DNA from: CAYNNQ01 sp964398785
GTDB lineage: Bacteria; Desulfobacterota; Desulfovibrionia; Desulfovibrionales; Desulfonatronovibrionaceae
Direction: 5' to 3'
DNA: 64,000 nt
NCBI GenBank assembly: GCA_964398785.1
Contig: CAYNNQ010000006.1
Span: forward strand, 29,085-93,084
The notes beneath the pieces were generated by a model. It ran no database searches. It was not told the origin of the DNA and saw only the letters and a program-made list of their open reading frames with translations. Below are positions 43,252 through 51,487 of the stretch, piece by piece. The position numbers and the translations under genes are program-made. Positions within the stretch are counted from its first letter, which is position 1; each line of letters starts with the position of its first letter.

Positions 43252-43350
43252 AGTATTCCTTCCACCCGAATACAGGATCCCCCTTTTTTCAGAATATCCA
43301 GAATTTCCATCTTGCCTGCATCCGGACATTTTTGGACTTCCGGATAAAAA

Positions 43351-43620
43351 TCAGTTTATATACTTGGGTATATTCAGGAAAAGATTTTCTGTATAGGAGA
43401 CCATGGTGTCCATAATCCATGGGAAAGCAAACAAAAGAACCAGGAAAACGGACAGAATCTTGGGGACAATAGTCAGGGTCATTTCCTGAATCTGTGTAGC
43501 AGTCTGCAGGATACTCACCACGACACCAACTATCAGCCCCACACCGAGCATGGGCATGGCCACCATCATGGTCGTTTCAATAGCCTGCCTGGCAAAGCCG
43601 ACAACAAATTCCGGTGTCAT
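43351..43620 (-). CDS. fliQ: flagellar export apparatus protein FliQ
   Basis: 89 residues, the normal length, with two membrane spans. The N-terminus MTPEFVVGFARQAIETTMMV, followed by GLIVGVVVSILQTATQIQEMTL and VPKILSVFLVLLFAFPWI, is typical. AGGAGGAATT before the ATG fixes the start. It belongs to the FliPQR gate of the type III export system. It is the last gene of the cluster; fliR and flhBA are not in the window. Confidence 0.95.
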   Translation of the reverse strand: MTPEFVVGFARQAIETTMMVAMPMLGVGLIVGVVVSILQTATQIQEMTLTIVPKILSVFLVLLFAFPWIMDTMVSYTENLFLNIPKYIN

Positions 43621-43700
43621 AATTCCTCCTATTCGGTTTTTGTCGATTTTATGTCCAAAATATCGTTGTAGTTCACCGGGCCCAGATCTCCAAGTTTTGG

Positions 43701-44507
43701 TCAGGCAAAACTGTTGACCAGAGAACGGATTATAAGGTTCCATCCATCCACAAGGACGAACAAAAGGATCTTGAAGGGCAGGGAAATCATCACCGGTGGC
43801 AGCATCATCATCCCCATGGACAACAATATGCTGGCCACCACCATATCCAGGATCAGAAATGGGACATAGATCATAAACCCGATCTGGAAACCGGTTTTGA
43901 GCTCACTTATCAGGTATGCCGGGAGCAAGAGTGAGGTGGGGACATCGGTCTTATTCTTCGGTCTCTCCATGTCCGTTATGGAAAAAAAGACGGCCAAATC
44001 CTTTTTCCGCGTATGCTTGAACATGAAATTGCGTATAGGCATTTGGGCCTTGGATATGGCCTCTTTATATTCGATTTTCTCATGCAAATAGGGCTGGAGT
44101 GCTGTTTGGTTGATCTGTTTACCCACAGGCATCATAATAGCCACTGTCATGAAAATTGCCAAAGCGACAAGTATTTGATTAGGGGGCATCTTCCGGGTGC
44201 CCATCGCTTGGCGTAAAAAGGAGAAAACCACAATTATCCGGGTGAAGGAAGTAGCGGTAAGGACAATGGCCGGCGCTACGGAGAGTATCGTAAGTAAAAA
44301 GAGTATCTCCAAATAAATGGAGATCTTGCTTGGTTCCGGCTCTCCGGCGGCCATGGAAAGAGAAAGGGTGGGCACAGCCGGTCCTTCGGCCCCGAAGCCC
44401 ACGACCGGGAGGAAAAGTATCAGGACACTAACTATCGTCAGGAGCTTGGGAAGTCTTCCGGGAAAGGATGTGGGCAAACTCTTTATTGTTCTCATGGTCC
44501 GTTTCAT
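43701..44507 (-). CDS. fliP: flagellar export apparatus protein FliP
   Basis: 268 residues. A signal-like N-terminal hydrophobic segment (residues ~20-40) and four membrane spans. Core motifs are ATSFTRIIVVFSFLRQAMGT, MPPNQILVALAIFMT, the PAYLISELKTGFQIGFMIYVPF stretch and SMGMMMLPPVMISLPFKI. FliP forms the pore ring with FliQ and FliR. The start overlaps the end of fliO. Confidence 0.95.
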   Translation of the reverse strand: MKRTMRTIKSLPTSFPGRLPKLLTIVSVLILFLPVVGFGAEGPAVPTLSLSMAAGEPEPSKISIYLEILFLLTILSVAPAIVLTATSFTRIIVVFSFLRQAMGTRKMPPNQILVALAIFMTVAIMMPVGKQINQTALQPYLHEKIEYKEAISKAQMPIRNFMFKHTRKKDLAVFFSITDMERPKNKTDVPTSLLLPAYLISELKTGFQIGFMIYVPFLILDMVVASILLSMGMMMLPPVMISLPFKILLFVLVDGWNLIIRSLVNSFA

Positions 44508-44796
44508 TCGCTTTTATCTTGGTCAAAAATTCAATCTGGGTCTCACTAACGCCCAGCACAAGATACTCATTCAAAAAACGGACCACTACTACGCTTTTCT
44601 TCGGACCAACACTTAAATTGGCCACATGGGTAAGAGGACCGGACTTGCCCACGGAAAGCCCCGCCTTGTGTCCATAACGACGCAGGATATAAAATCCCAC
44701 AAAAATCATGGCCAGAATCAGGATCAAGGCGCCGACGGTTTTCAATCCCGCCGCACCCATAGTCAGAGAAGAGGCAACTCCGGTTGCGTTAGCCAA
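44428..44796 (-). CDS. fliO: flagellar biosynthesis protein FliO
   Basis: 122 residues from the TTG at 44796, chosen because GGAGAGGG precedes it; it overlaps the fliN stop by eight bases. A single membrane span lies at residues ~18-40 (TVGALILILAMIFVGFYIL). The cytoplasmic part has the FliO core (LSVGPKKSVVVVRFLNEYLVLGVSE). FliO helps assemble the FliP ring. The gene overlaps fliP by 80 bases. Confidence 0.8.
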   Translation of the reverse strand: MANATGVASSLTMGAAGLKTVGALILILAMIFVGFYILRRYGHKAGLSVGKSGPLTHVANLSVGPKKSVVVVRFLNEYLVLGVSETQIEFLTKIKANETDHENNKEFAHILSRKTSQAPDDS

Positions 44797-45370
44797 GCTT
44801 TTTAACCCTCTCCATGGGGCTAATGATATCAGTGAGCCTGACTCCAAATTTCTCGTTGATAACCACGGCCTCCCCGCGAGCCACCAGTTTCCCGTTGACC
44901 AGTATCTCCAGAGGTTCCCCGGCCAATTTGTTCAGCTCAATCACCGATCCCTGCCCCAGTTGCAGAAGTTCGTTCACCAAAAGTTGTGTTCCGCCCAGTT
45001 GAGCGGTTACATTCAAGGGAATGTCCAGAATGAAATCCAGGTCCCTTTTTTCGCCCTTGCCTTTTTGGGCTTTGACATCCTCTGTCAAATCCTTGAATTC
45101 AACATCCTGGCTCTGTCCGGCCATATCCTTCTGCTTTTTTTCGTCCTTGGAGGTCTGTTCCTCCTCATCGGCCAAAGCCTTGGCCCATTCGTCCGCAAGA
45201 CCCTCCTCGTCCTTGGAAGCGCCTTCTGCGCTGCTATCTCCGGCACCTGTTTCCTGGGCTTCCCCTTCTTCGGACTCCAAATCTCCGGACTCTCCCAATG
45301 CAGCCGCCCATTCTTCAGCCAGTTTGTCCTGATCTGTTTTTTCTTCTGTGGATTTATCTTCTTCAGCCAT
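44789..45370 (-). CDS. fliN: flagellar motor switch protein FliN, with long acidic N-terminal extension
   Basis: 193 residues from the ATG at 45370. The C-terminal SpoA domain (about residues 110-193) has FILDIPLNVTAQLGGTQLLV, LGQGSVIELNKLAGEPLEIL and VNGKLVARGEAVVINEKFGV. The first ~105 residues are very acidic and contain two similar segments, DKLAEEWAAALGES and EGLADEWAKALADE, separated by a Glu/Ser/Gly-rich linker. FliN forms the C-ring with FliM. It follows fliM directly. Confidence 0.92.
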   Translation of the reverse strand: MAEEDKSTEEKTDQDKLAEEWAAALGESGDLESEEGEAQETGAGDSSAEGASKDEEGLADEWAKALADEEEQTSKDEKKQKDMAGQSQDVEFKDLTEDVKAQKGKGEKRDLDFILDIPLNVTAQLGGTQLLVNELLQLGQGSVIELNKLAGEPLEILVNGKLVARGEAVVINEKFGVRLTDIISPMERVKKLG

Positions 45371-45377
45371 GTTTACC

Positions 45378-46358
45378 TCAGTAACTTTCTTCATTCTCTT
45401 TCAAGACCTGAAAAGCCTTGTTCCCCTTGGCCTGACCCGGATACCCCTCAAATTTGCGCACTCCTTCCACCGAGGCCTGCAAAGGATCCTCACGATCCGT
45501 ATCCAGCATAAGGATGTCCCCCTCTTCCAAGTTCAAAAGTTGACGTCCGGTTATCTGTGCCTGGCCGAATGTCACGTTGACATCTACCGGGACTTCCATC
45601 AGGCGTTCCTTGAATCGGGCTATCCAGGCATGGTCCACCTCCAGCCTTTCGGACTGAAAAGCAGCATAGAGTTTGGAGCGTATCGGTTCTATAGTTGCGT
45701 ATGGGAGACAGACAACCAAGGACCCAATGGCGTTTTCCAGTTCCACTTCAAAGGTAACCACAACCACCACGTCACTGGGAGGAACAATGGAGGCGAATTG
45801 GGGATTGATCTCGGTACGGACCAGCTCGATTCCCACTTCGTGTACCGGTCGCCAGGCTTCCTCCATATTGGATAACAAAACTTTGACAACGCGGGTAATT
45901 ATGGTCTGCTCAATAGGAGTAAAATCCCGCCCCTCTATTTTGGGCTGAGAACCGGGGCCACCGAAAAAATTCTCCACAAGAGAAAAAACAAGCCGGGTGT
46001 CCACAATAACCAAGGCATTTCCCCGCAAGGGATCTATCTTGAAAATGTTTATACTCGTAGGCACCGGCAAAGAGCGCATAAAATCCCCGAACTTGGACAT
46101 ATCTATGGACACGGTGCTCACATCAACCCGCTTGCGCAGGGTATTGGCCAAAGAATTCGTGGCCAAACGGGAAAAACGGTCGTTGATTATTTCCAGTACC
46201 GGCATCCGGCCGCGGATAATCCTATCCTGGTTGGAGAGATCAAAGGAAACTACTCCGGAATCGTCCTCTTCCGGGGCCTCGGTCTCGGTTTCCACCTCAC
46301 CGCCTGTAAGCCCTGTAAGCAAGGCATCTACTTCATCTTGATTCAGTATCTTATTCAT
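45378..46358 (-). CDS. fliM: flagellar motor switch protein FliM
   Basis: 326 residues. The N-terminal CheY-P-binding peptide appears as ILNQDEVDALLTGL. The middle CheC-like domain runs through FDLSNQDRIIRGRMPVLEII to roughly residue 230, and a C-terminal SpoA domain includes VDVNVTFGQAQITGRQLLNL and LLNLEEGDILMLD. It transmits chemotactic signals to the rotor. It sits between fliL (about 135 bases upstream) and fliN. Confidence 0.95.
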   Translation of the reverse strand: MNKILNQDEVDALLTGLTGGEVETETEAPEEDDSGVVSFDLSNQDRIIRGRMPVLEIINDRFSRLATNSLANTLRKRVDVSTVSIDMSKFGDFMRSLPVPTSINIFKIDPLRGNALVIVDTRLVFSLVENFFGGPGSQPKIEGRDFTPIEQTIITRVVKVLLSNMEEAWRPVHEVGIELVRTEINPQFASIVPPSDVVVVVTFEVELENAIGSLVVCLPYATIEPIRSKLYAAFQSERLEVDHAWIARFKERLMEVPVDVNVTFGQAQITGRQLLNLEEGDILMLDTDREDPLQASVEGVRKFEGYPGQAKGNKAFQVLKENEESY

Positions 46359-46493
46359 AATTTAGATTATCTGATCCACCCTATTGCCGAAATCAACTCC
46401 TGCCTGTGCTCCCCTGATAAATGGGGCCCAAGAAATTCCTCTAATTTTAACTATCTATTCTGGCTGGATTTTACCATAGCCATACTTCTTCCT

Positions 46494-47009
46494 TTACTGA
46501 ACCACAAACTCCGTAAAATATACCTTGACCACCGGTGATTCCCCTACAATCTGATTCAACCTGCTAACGACCTCATTTTTCAATTTAAGCTTTTCCTCCA
46601 TAGAGTCAACATCGGAGTAGCTCTTACTGGACAGGAGCATAAGCAGGGCATCCTTGACTTTGGGCATGGAATCCTGCAACTTTTTGGAAGCTTGCTTGTT
46701 TACCACTTGTACATCCATGGACACCTTCAAATACCTCCGCCCCAAGGGATCGGCCAAATTTACGATCATGGAAGGCAAGGAAACCATTTGCGTTTTACTC
46801 TTTTTCCCATTCTCGCCGGTACCTGATTCAGCTTTCGTTGCGTTTCCCTTGCTTTTCCCCGAATCGTTTGCCAGGAAATATTGATAGCCGAAATAGCCTC
46901 CAGCTCCCAGTCCCAGAATGATTACTCCGAGCAATATCCATTTGATTTTTCCCTTTTTCTTCTTAGGCTCCTGCCCTTCTTGCTCTTCCTGGTTCTCATT
47001 CTTGGCCAT
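46494..47009 (-). CDS. fliL: flagellar basal body-associated protein FliL
   Basis: 171 residues. A charged N-terminal tail rich in Lys and Glu precedes one membrane span (WILLGVIILGLGAGGYFGYQ, residues ~24-43). The periplasmic domain carries VNLADPLGRRYLKVSMDVQV and the C-terminal VVKVYFTEFVVQ. FliL surrounds the stator units. It follows the second motB by 16 bases. Confidence 0.93.
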   Translation of the reverse strand: MAKNENQEEQEGQEPKKKKGKIKWILLGVIILGLGAGGYFGYQYFLANDSGKSKGNATKAESGTGENGKKSKTQMVSLPSMIVNLADPLGRRYLKVSMDVQVVNKQASKKLQDSMPKVKDALLMLLSSKSYSDVDSMEEKLKLKNEVVSRLNQIVGESPVVKVYFTEFVVQ

Positions 47010-47025
47010 GCTTCCCTCCGGGGTA

Positions 47026-47757
47026 TTACATATACGAGTGGGGCATATCCTTAAAAAGTATCTCCACTCTTCTGTTACGCGCTCTCCCTGCCGGGGTTTC
47101 GTTATCGGCTATGGGGAGATGCCGCCCATAGGCGGATACCGAAAACCGCTGCGGGTCTAGGTTCTTTTCTTCCAGGAAATAGTTAAGCACCGCCAAAGCC
47201 CGCTCTTCGGAAATGCGCATATTTCCTCTCTCCGGGGAGGGGACATCGTCCGTATATCCGGCTACATTCACCGGAGCGGGCCATATACGGGCCAGCTTAG
47301 CCACTTCCTCCAAAATTTCCCGGGCCTGGTTGTTCAGACTCGTCTTTCCCAAGGGGAAGAGCAACTTGTCCGTAAGCACCAGTGAGACACCTTCCGGACG
47401 TTTCAGGACTTTTAAATTTTCCTCCAGGGTGCTTTTATTTATCTCCGGAGGCAGAACCGTATCCGGGAAAAGCAGATCCTTGATCCTTTTTTTCTTTTCC
47501 AATATTTCCCAAGGTTTTTCAATGGCTTTCCGCAAAATTTCAAAACGTTTTTCCACCTTACCCGATGTCTTGGTGGACATAAAGGCAATATCCTTAGTAA
47601 AAACCGATGAAACTTGACGGATTATACTCTTGTCCATGCTGGACATGCTCAAAAGGAGCACAAAGAAAGTAAGCAAAAGAGTCATCATATCCGAGAAAGT
47701 AACCAACCATGCCCCGGAACTCTTTCCTCCTCCCTTTTTCTTCTTTTTCCTAGCCAT
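47026..47757 (-). CDS. flagellar motor protein MotB, second copy
   Basis: 243 residues. A Lys-rich N-terminus precedes a single membrane span with the ion-binding Asp (WLVTFSDMMTLLLTFFVLLL, residues ~17-36). The C-terminal OmpA-like peptidoglycan-binding domain has VAGYTDDVP, SEERALAVLNYFLEEKNL and ARNRRVEI. It resembles the preceding motB over the N-terminal 40 residues but little between, suggesting an old duplication. The two could form heterodimers or serve different stators. Confidence 0.88.
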   Translation of the reverse strand: MARKKKKKGGGKSSGAWLVTFSDMMTLLLTFFVLLLSMSSMDKSIIRQVSSVFTKDIAFMSTKTSGKVEKRFEILRKAIEKPWEILEKKKRIKDLLFPDTVLPPEINKSTLEENLKVLKRPEGVSLVLTDKLLFPLGKTSLNNQAREILEEVAKLARIWPAPVNVAGYTDDVPSPERGNMRISEERALAVLNYFLEEKNLDPQRFSVSAYGRHLPIADNETPAGRARNRRVEILFKDMPHSYM

Positions 47758-47766
47758 GGCTTCCGC

Positions 47767-48597
47767 TTACTCCCCGGTGCGATTCTCATCTAGATCGAAC
47801 TGAAAATTTTTGTAAATGAACTCATCATTGTCAATTTGACGCCGGACTCTGGACTTGGCCGACAGTTGCGCCTGCCAGTCCGAGTGGCGCTTATCCAGGA
47901 CAATTTCCACCCGGCGGTTTTTGCGACGTCCCTTAGCGGTGGAGGAAGGATATCTGGGCCGATCCCCTGCGAAGGCCTCCAGACGGAGTCGTTTTGCCTT
48001 GATATCGTGGTTCAGGAAATAATCGTATACATTCACCACCCGTTGCAGGGAGAGCCTCCACAAGGATTTGCCCTTGCCCGCTCTCATGGGGCCCTGCTTC
48101 TTCCCGTACTCTCCTCGCTTGGTAGATGTATGTCCGGTAAGGAGCAGGGGATAATCCGCTTTTTTCAATACCGGAATCACCCGATCCAAAGTATTCTTCC
48201 CAGCCGCAGTAAGCTCGCTATCTCCAGGCCGGAACAAAACGCCGCCACCCATGATCACGATCTGTTTAAACCGGCTGGTTAGCAGATCCACATCTTTTAA
48301 TTTGTTATCCCACAACAGCTTTTTCAGAGGTTTCAGATCCTCGCTTTCGGTTATAGGACCGGGGTCGTGACTGGTTTTGCCCTCCGCCAGACGCAGGACA
48401 TCCATACCCTTGGTCCCCACGCCGAAACTGCCGGAAATGGAACTCCAAGCCAATTGGACTTTGCGGGTATCTTTAAGGGAGGCCATGCTCAAAAGGAGGA
48501 CAAAAAAAGTAAGCAAAAGGGTCATCATATCCGTGAAAGTGACCAGCCAAGCAGCACCGTCTCCTTCCTCCTCTTTCTTCTTCTTGCGCCGGGCCAT
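47767..48597 (-). CDS. motB: flagellar motor protein MotB, first copy
   Basis: 276 residues. N-terminal Lys/Glu-rich tail, then the membrane helix with ion-binding Asp (WLVTFTDMMTLLLTFFVLLL, residues ~17-36). The OmpA-like domain contains LLTGHTSTKRG, LSLQRVVNVYDYFLNHDI and KGRRKNRRVEIVLD. It starts one base after the motA stop and ends nine bases before the second motB. It anchors the stator to peptidoglycan. Confidence 0.9.
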   Translation of the reverse strand: MARRKKKKEEEGDGAAWLVTFTDMMTLLLTFFVLLLSMASLKDTRKVQLAWSSISGSFGVGTKGMDVLRLAEGKTSHDPGPITESEDLKPLKKLLWDNKLKDVDLLTSRFKQIVIMGGGVLFRPGDSELTAAGKNTLDRVIPVLKKADYPLLLTGHTSTKRGEYGKKQGPMRAGKGKSLWRLSLQRVVNVYDYFLNHDIKAKRLRLEAFAGDRPRYPSSTAKGRRKNRRVEIVLDKRHSDWQAQLSAKSRVRRQIDNDEFIYKNFQFDLDENRTGE

Positions 48598-48598
48598 G

Positions 48599-49360
48599 TC
48601 AATCCTGTTCCTGCCTGGACTTGGGGGGGAGATAACTGTTCAGTTTCTCCGCTATTATCCTCGGATTTTCACCCTTGGAAATGGACAAAATCCCCTCCAT
48701 GACCATCTCCCGGGCCAGCACCTCCTGTTTGCTTTTGGTCTTCAGCTTCCCGGCCATGGGATTAAAAATCAGATTGGCCAAAAGCGTGCCGTAAAAAGTG
48801 GTCAATAGGGCCACTGCCATAGCCGGACCTATTGTGCTGGGGTCATTCATTGTCTGCAACATCTGAACCAGTCCGATAACCGTACCGATCATGCCCAGGG
48901 CAGGAGCAAATGATCCCATCACACTCAAGATTTCCGCACTGTTCTCGTGACGGTCCTCAAGATAGGAGATTTCCGTCTCCAATATTTCCTGGATGGTTTG
49001 CGGCTCCAAACCGTCCACAGTGAGCTGTAAACCTTTACGGAGGAAAGCATCGTTTACTTCTTTTAGGAGGGGCTCCAAAGAAAGTATCCCCTCTCTTCGT
49101 GCACGGTTGGCATAATCCAGGAACTGCTCAATGATCGAGGAAGGATCCTCGGACTTGGCGAAAAAGGTATTCTTGATAATTCCAATTACCCCCAGAACAT
49201 GTCCCAAGGGATAATTAATGAGGGTAGCTCCAATAGTCCCCCCCACGACAATAAGCATTGCCGGCAGATTAATAAATACCAACGGGCTTCCGCCCACAAC
49301 AATGGCTGTGGCCACCAGCCCGAATGATAAAACTATTCCGATTATCGTAGCAAGATCCAT
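48599..49360 (-). CDS. motA: flagellar motor stator protein MotA (PomA-like)
   Basis: 253 residues with four membrane spans, beginning ATIIGIVLSFGLVATAIVVGG. Family motifs are LPAMLIVVGGTIGATLINYP, the cytoplasmic RREGILSLEPLL and the ion-channel helices FAPALGMIGTVIGLVQML and VALLTTFYGTLLANLIFNP. The close match to PomA-type sequences hints at Na+ use, but this needs more than sequence to settle. It is the first gene of the cluster. Confidence 0.93.
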   Translation of the reverse strand: MDLATIIGIVLSFGLVATAIVVGGSPLVFINLPAMLIVVGGTIGATLINYPLGHVLGVIGIIKNTFFAKSEDPSSIIEQFLDYANRARREGILSLEPLLKEVNDAFLRKGLQLTVDGLEPQTIQEILETEISYLEDRHENSAEILSVMGSFAPALGMIGTVIGLVQMLQTMNDPSTIGPAMAVALLTTFYGTLLANLIFNPMAGKLKTKSKQEVLAREMVMEGILSISKGENPRIIAEKLNSYLPPKSRQEQD

Positions 49361-49676
49361 GGGTTACCGCTTTTTTTTAATCCATTCCAGTAAATGCTGG
49401 GTTCGGTACTAAGGGGATATATCTCCTCAACAAAAAAAGATTTGGCTCTCCGGCACAGCGTGTGGATTTTTTATATTTTCTCCTCCTGATTTTTGGGGAT
49501 GTTTTTAAGGACCCAAAGATTTTTTGTTTCCCGGAGGTTCCCTGTGGCTTATTAACCACCCGGGTCTTTAAAGTCTTGTCCTATTGCCGATTATTGAAGC
49601 CCGCCTGTCACTTTTTCGGCCAATGAACAAAAATTCTTTACATCTATGTTCAATCGCCTGAAAATTTTATTCTCTA
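49361..49676. other. 316-bp gap before motA, promoter region
   Basis: The region between the yggS end and motA start should carry the promoter of the motA-fliQ cluster. I found no convincing sigma-28 or sigma-54 site on the minus strand, and no gene. A partial stem (TTTGGGTCC with neighbouring A/T runs) near 49500-49530 could be a terminator for yggS. Confidence 0.35.
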
Positions 49677-50375
49677 CTAACAATACTCCCGTGGGCCGAA
49701 AATCCGGGTACCTACCCGAACCAATGTAGCACCCTCTTCTATGGCCTGAACAAAATCAGCAGTCATCCCCATGGACAGATGGGGGAGGGACCGCCCCAGT
49801 CTCTTTTCCAAATCCGCCTTCAACCTGCGCAATTTTACAAAATAGGGCCGGGTTTTCTCCCCGTCTCCCAAAAATGGGGGAAGAACCATAAGTCCTTGTA
49901 AATCCAAACCCTTCATCTCTTCAGTCCGGGCACTCAATTGCAGTAGGCCATCCTCAGCTACCCCTGATTTTTGGTCCTCCCCACCGAGATTGACCTGAAT
50001 CAGCACCGGCTGAGTCCATCCTTGCTCTTCCACAGCCTTGTTCAGGCGCTCAGCCACTTTCAAGGAATGCACGGTCTCTATCATATCAAAACGGCCGGCT
50101 ACTTGCTTGGCTTTATTCGACTGTAGATGGCCGATAAAGTGCCATTTTATATCCAATTCGCGGAGTTCGTCCATTTTATCCATGGCCTCCTGGACATAAT
50201 TCTCCCCGAAAGCTGCCTGCCCCACCTTATACAGTTCAGCCACCATTTCAGCCGAATGGGTTTTGGACACGGCAACCAATGACACATCTCCATCTGATCT
50301 GCCCGCTTTTCGGGCAGCCACTCCGATTTCTTCCAACACTTTATCCAGATTTTCTTTAAGCTGAGAGGATTCCAT
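49677..50375 (-). CDS. yggS: YggS-family pyridoxal-phosphate homeostasis protein
   Basis: 232 residues from the ATG at 50375, which has GGAG upstream. The fold is the alanine-racemase N-terminal barrel. PLP-binding lysine is in SLVAVSKTHSAEMVAELY; further motifs are FGENYVQEAMDK, WHFIGHLQSNKAKQVAG, VLIQVNLGGEDQKSGV and LSMGMTADFVQAIEEGATLVRVG. These proteins buffer free PLP rather than catalyse a known reaction. It follows era on the same strand after about 145 bases. Confidence 0.92.
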   Translation of the reverse strand: MESSQLKENLDKVLEEIGVAARKAGRSDGDVSLVAVSKTHSAEMVAELYKVGQAAFGENYVQEAMDKMDELRELDIKWHFIGHLQSNKAKQVAGRFDMIETVHSLKVAERLNKAVEEQGWTQPVLIQVNLGGEDQKSGVAEDGLLQLSARTEEMKGLDLQGLMVLPPFLGDGEKTRPYFVKLRRLKADLEKRLGRSLPHLSMGMTADFVQAIEEGATLVRVGTRIFGPREYC

Positions 50376-50520
50376 TAATTTGCTCCACATCTTTTTTCAG
50401 ATTATGTAAACAGCAAGTTGTCCACTCCTCCAGGATGTCACTAAAATACTAAGCATGCACAAGAGAATTTTTTTTGTAATTATTAAAGTCCCATAAAAGG
50501 CATAAAGCCCCCTTCAATTT

Positions 50521-51441
50521 TCAAGACTCCAGTCCCAGTTCCGCCAAAAGAGAAGGGTTCTCATTCCACTTGGGTCTTACTTTTACCCATAAATTCAAAT
50601 ATACTTTTTTATCCAGGATTTCCTCCAGCTCTTTGCGGGCCTGAATCCCAATGCGCTTCATATTCTGGCCCTTTTCTCCGATCACAATCGGTTTGTGCGT
50701 TTTACGGGAGACTACAACGGAGGCTTCTATACGCGCCAAATCCGCCTCTTCCTGCCACAGCTCTACCTGCACAGCCAGATTATATGGCAATTCGCGATGC
50801 AAATTCAAAAAGAGTTTTTCCCGAATTATTTCCGAAGCTATAAACTTGAGGGGTAAAACGGACAGCTGTTCCGGGGGATACACGGCTCCCCCCTCGGGTA
50901 AAGCAAGACGAATCCTTTCCAGAATATCTTCGGTTCCCAGACCATCCTTTGCACTTACGGGAAAGATTTCCGCTTCCGGGAATGCTTCCTGCACAGTCTC
51001 GATCATGGGTAGAAGATGTTTTTTGTCCCCCAAAAGATCCACCTTGTTCAGAGCAAACACGAGAGGTCCCTTCCTTTGCTCCAGGTGCGCGGCAAATACC
51101 GACAAATCCTTTTTTAGCTTATTAGGCTTACGGCAATAAAGACCTGCATCAAGCATCAGAATCACCGCATCCCCGGACTGCAACCCCTTCCAGGCAGAAC
51201 GAACCATTATTTCGTTCATCCTACTCCGTGGTTCATGTACTCCCGGGGTATCTAAAAATACCAGCTGCATATGCTCATCTGTCAAGATCCCGGTAATCTG
51301 ATTCCTAGTAGTCTGCGGTTTGGGGGTCACTATAGCCAATTTTTCCCCCAGGGCCTGGTTCAAAAAAGTGGATTTTCCGGCGTTGGGTGGTCCAAGCAAG
51401 ACCACCACTCCGAAACGAAAATCCTGTGCATTATCTTGCAT
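50521..51441 (-). CDS. era: GTPase Era
   Basis: 306 residues from the ATG at 51441 with GGGGAGGA upstream. G-motifs: G1 GPPNAGKST, G2 around PQTTRNQITG, G3 LDTPGVHEP, G4 ALNKVDLL, G5 VSAKDG. The C-terminal KH domain has IVIGEKGQNMKRIGIQARKEL. Era binds the 3' end of 16S rRNA and checks 30S assembly. The 5' end of the longer frame overlaps the upstream radical SAM gene, but the chosen start avoids it. Confidence 0.95.
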   Translation of the reverse strand: MQDNAQDFRFGVVVLLGPPNAGKSTFLNQALGEKLAIVTPKPQTTRNQITGILTDEHMQLVFLDTPGVHEPRSRMNEIMVRSAWKGLQSGDAVILMLDAGLYCRKPNKLKKDLSVFAAHLEQRKGPLVFALNKVDLLGDKKHLLPMIETVQEAFPEAEIFPVSAKDGLGTEDILERIRLALPEGGAVYPPEQLSVLPLKFIASEIIREKLFLNLHRELPYNLAVQVELWQEEADLARIEASVVVSRKTHKPIVIGEKGQNMKRIGIQARKELEEILDKKVYLNLWVKVRPKWNENPSLLAELGLES

Positions 51442-51487
51442 ATACTTTTCCTCCCCGCTATGCAGCTTACCTGCATCAAGCGGTAAA

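Noticed and set aside
49570..49600. Sigma-28-like GCCGATTA with upstream TAAA
   Set aside because: It is on the + strand, faces the end of yggS rather than motA, and the spacing is about 13 instead of 15 bases.
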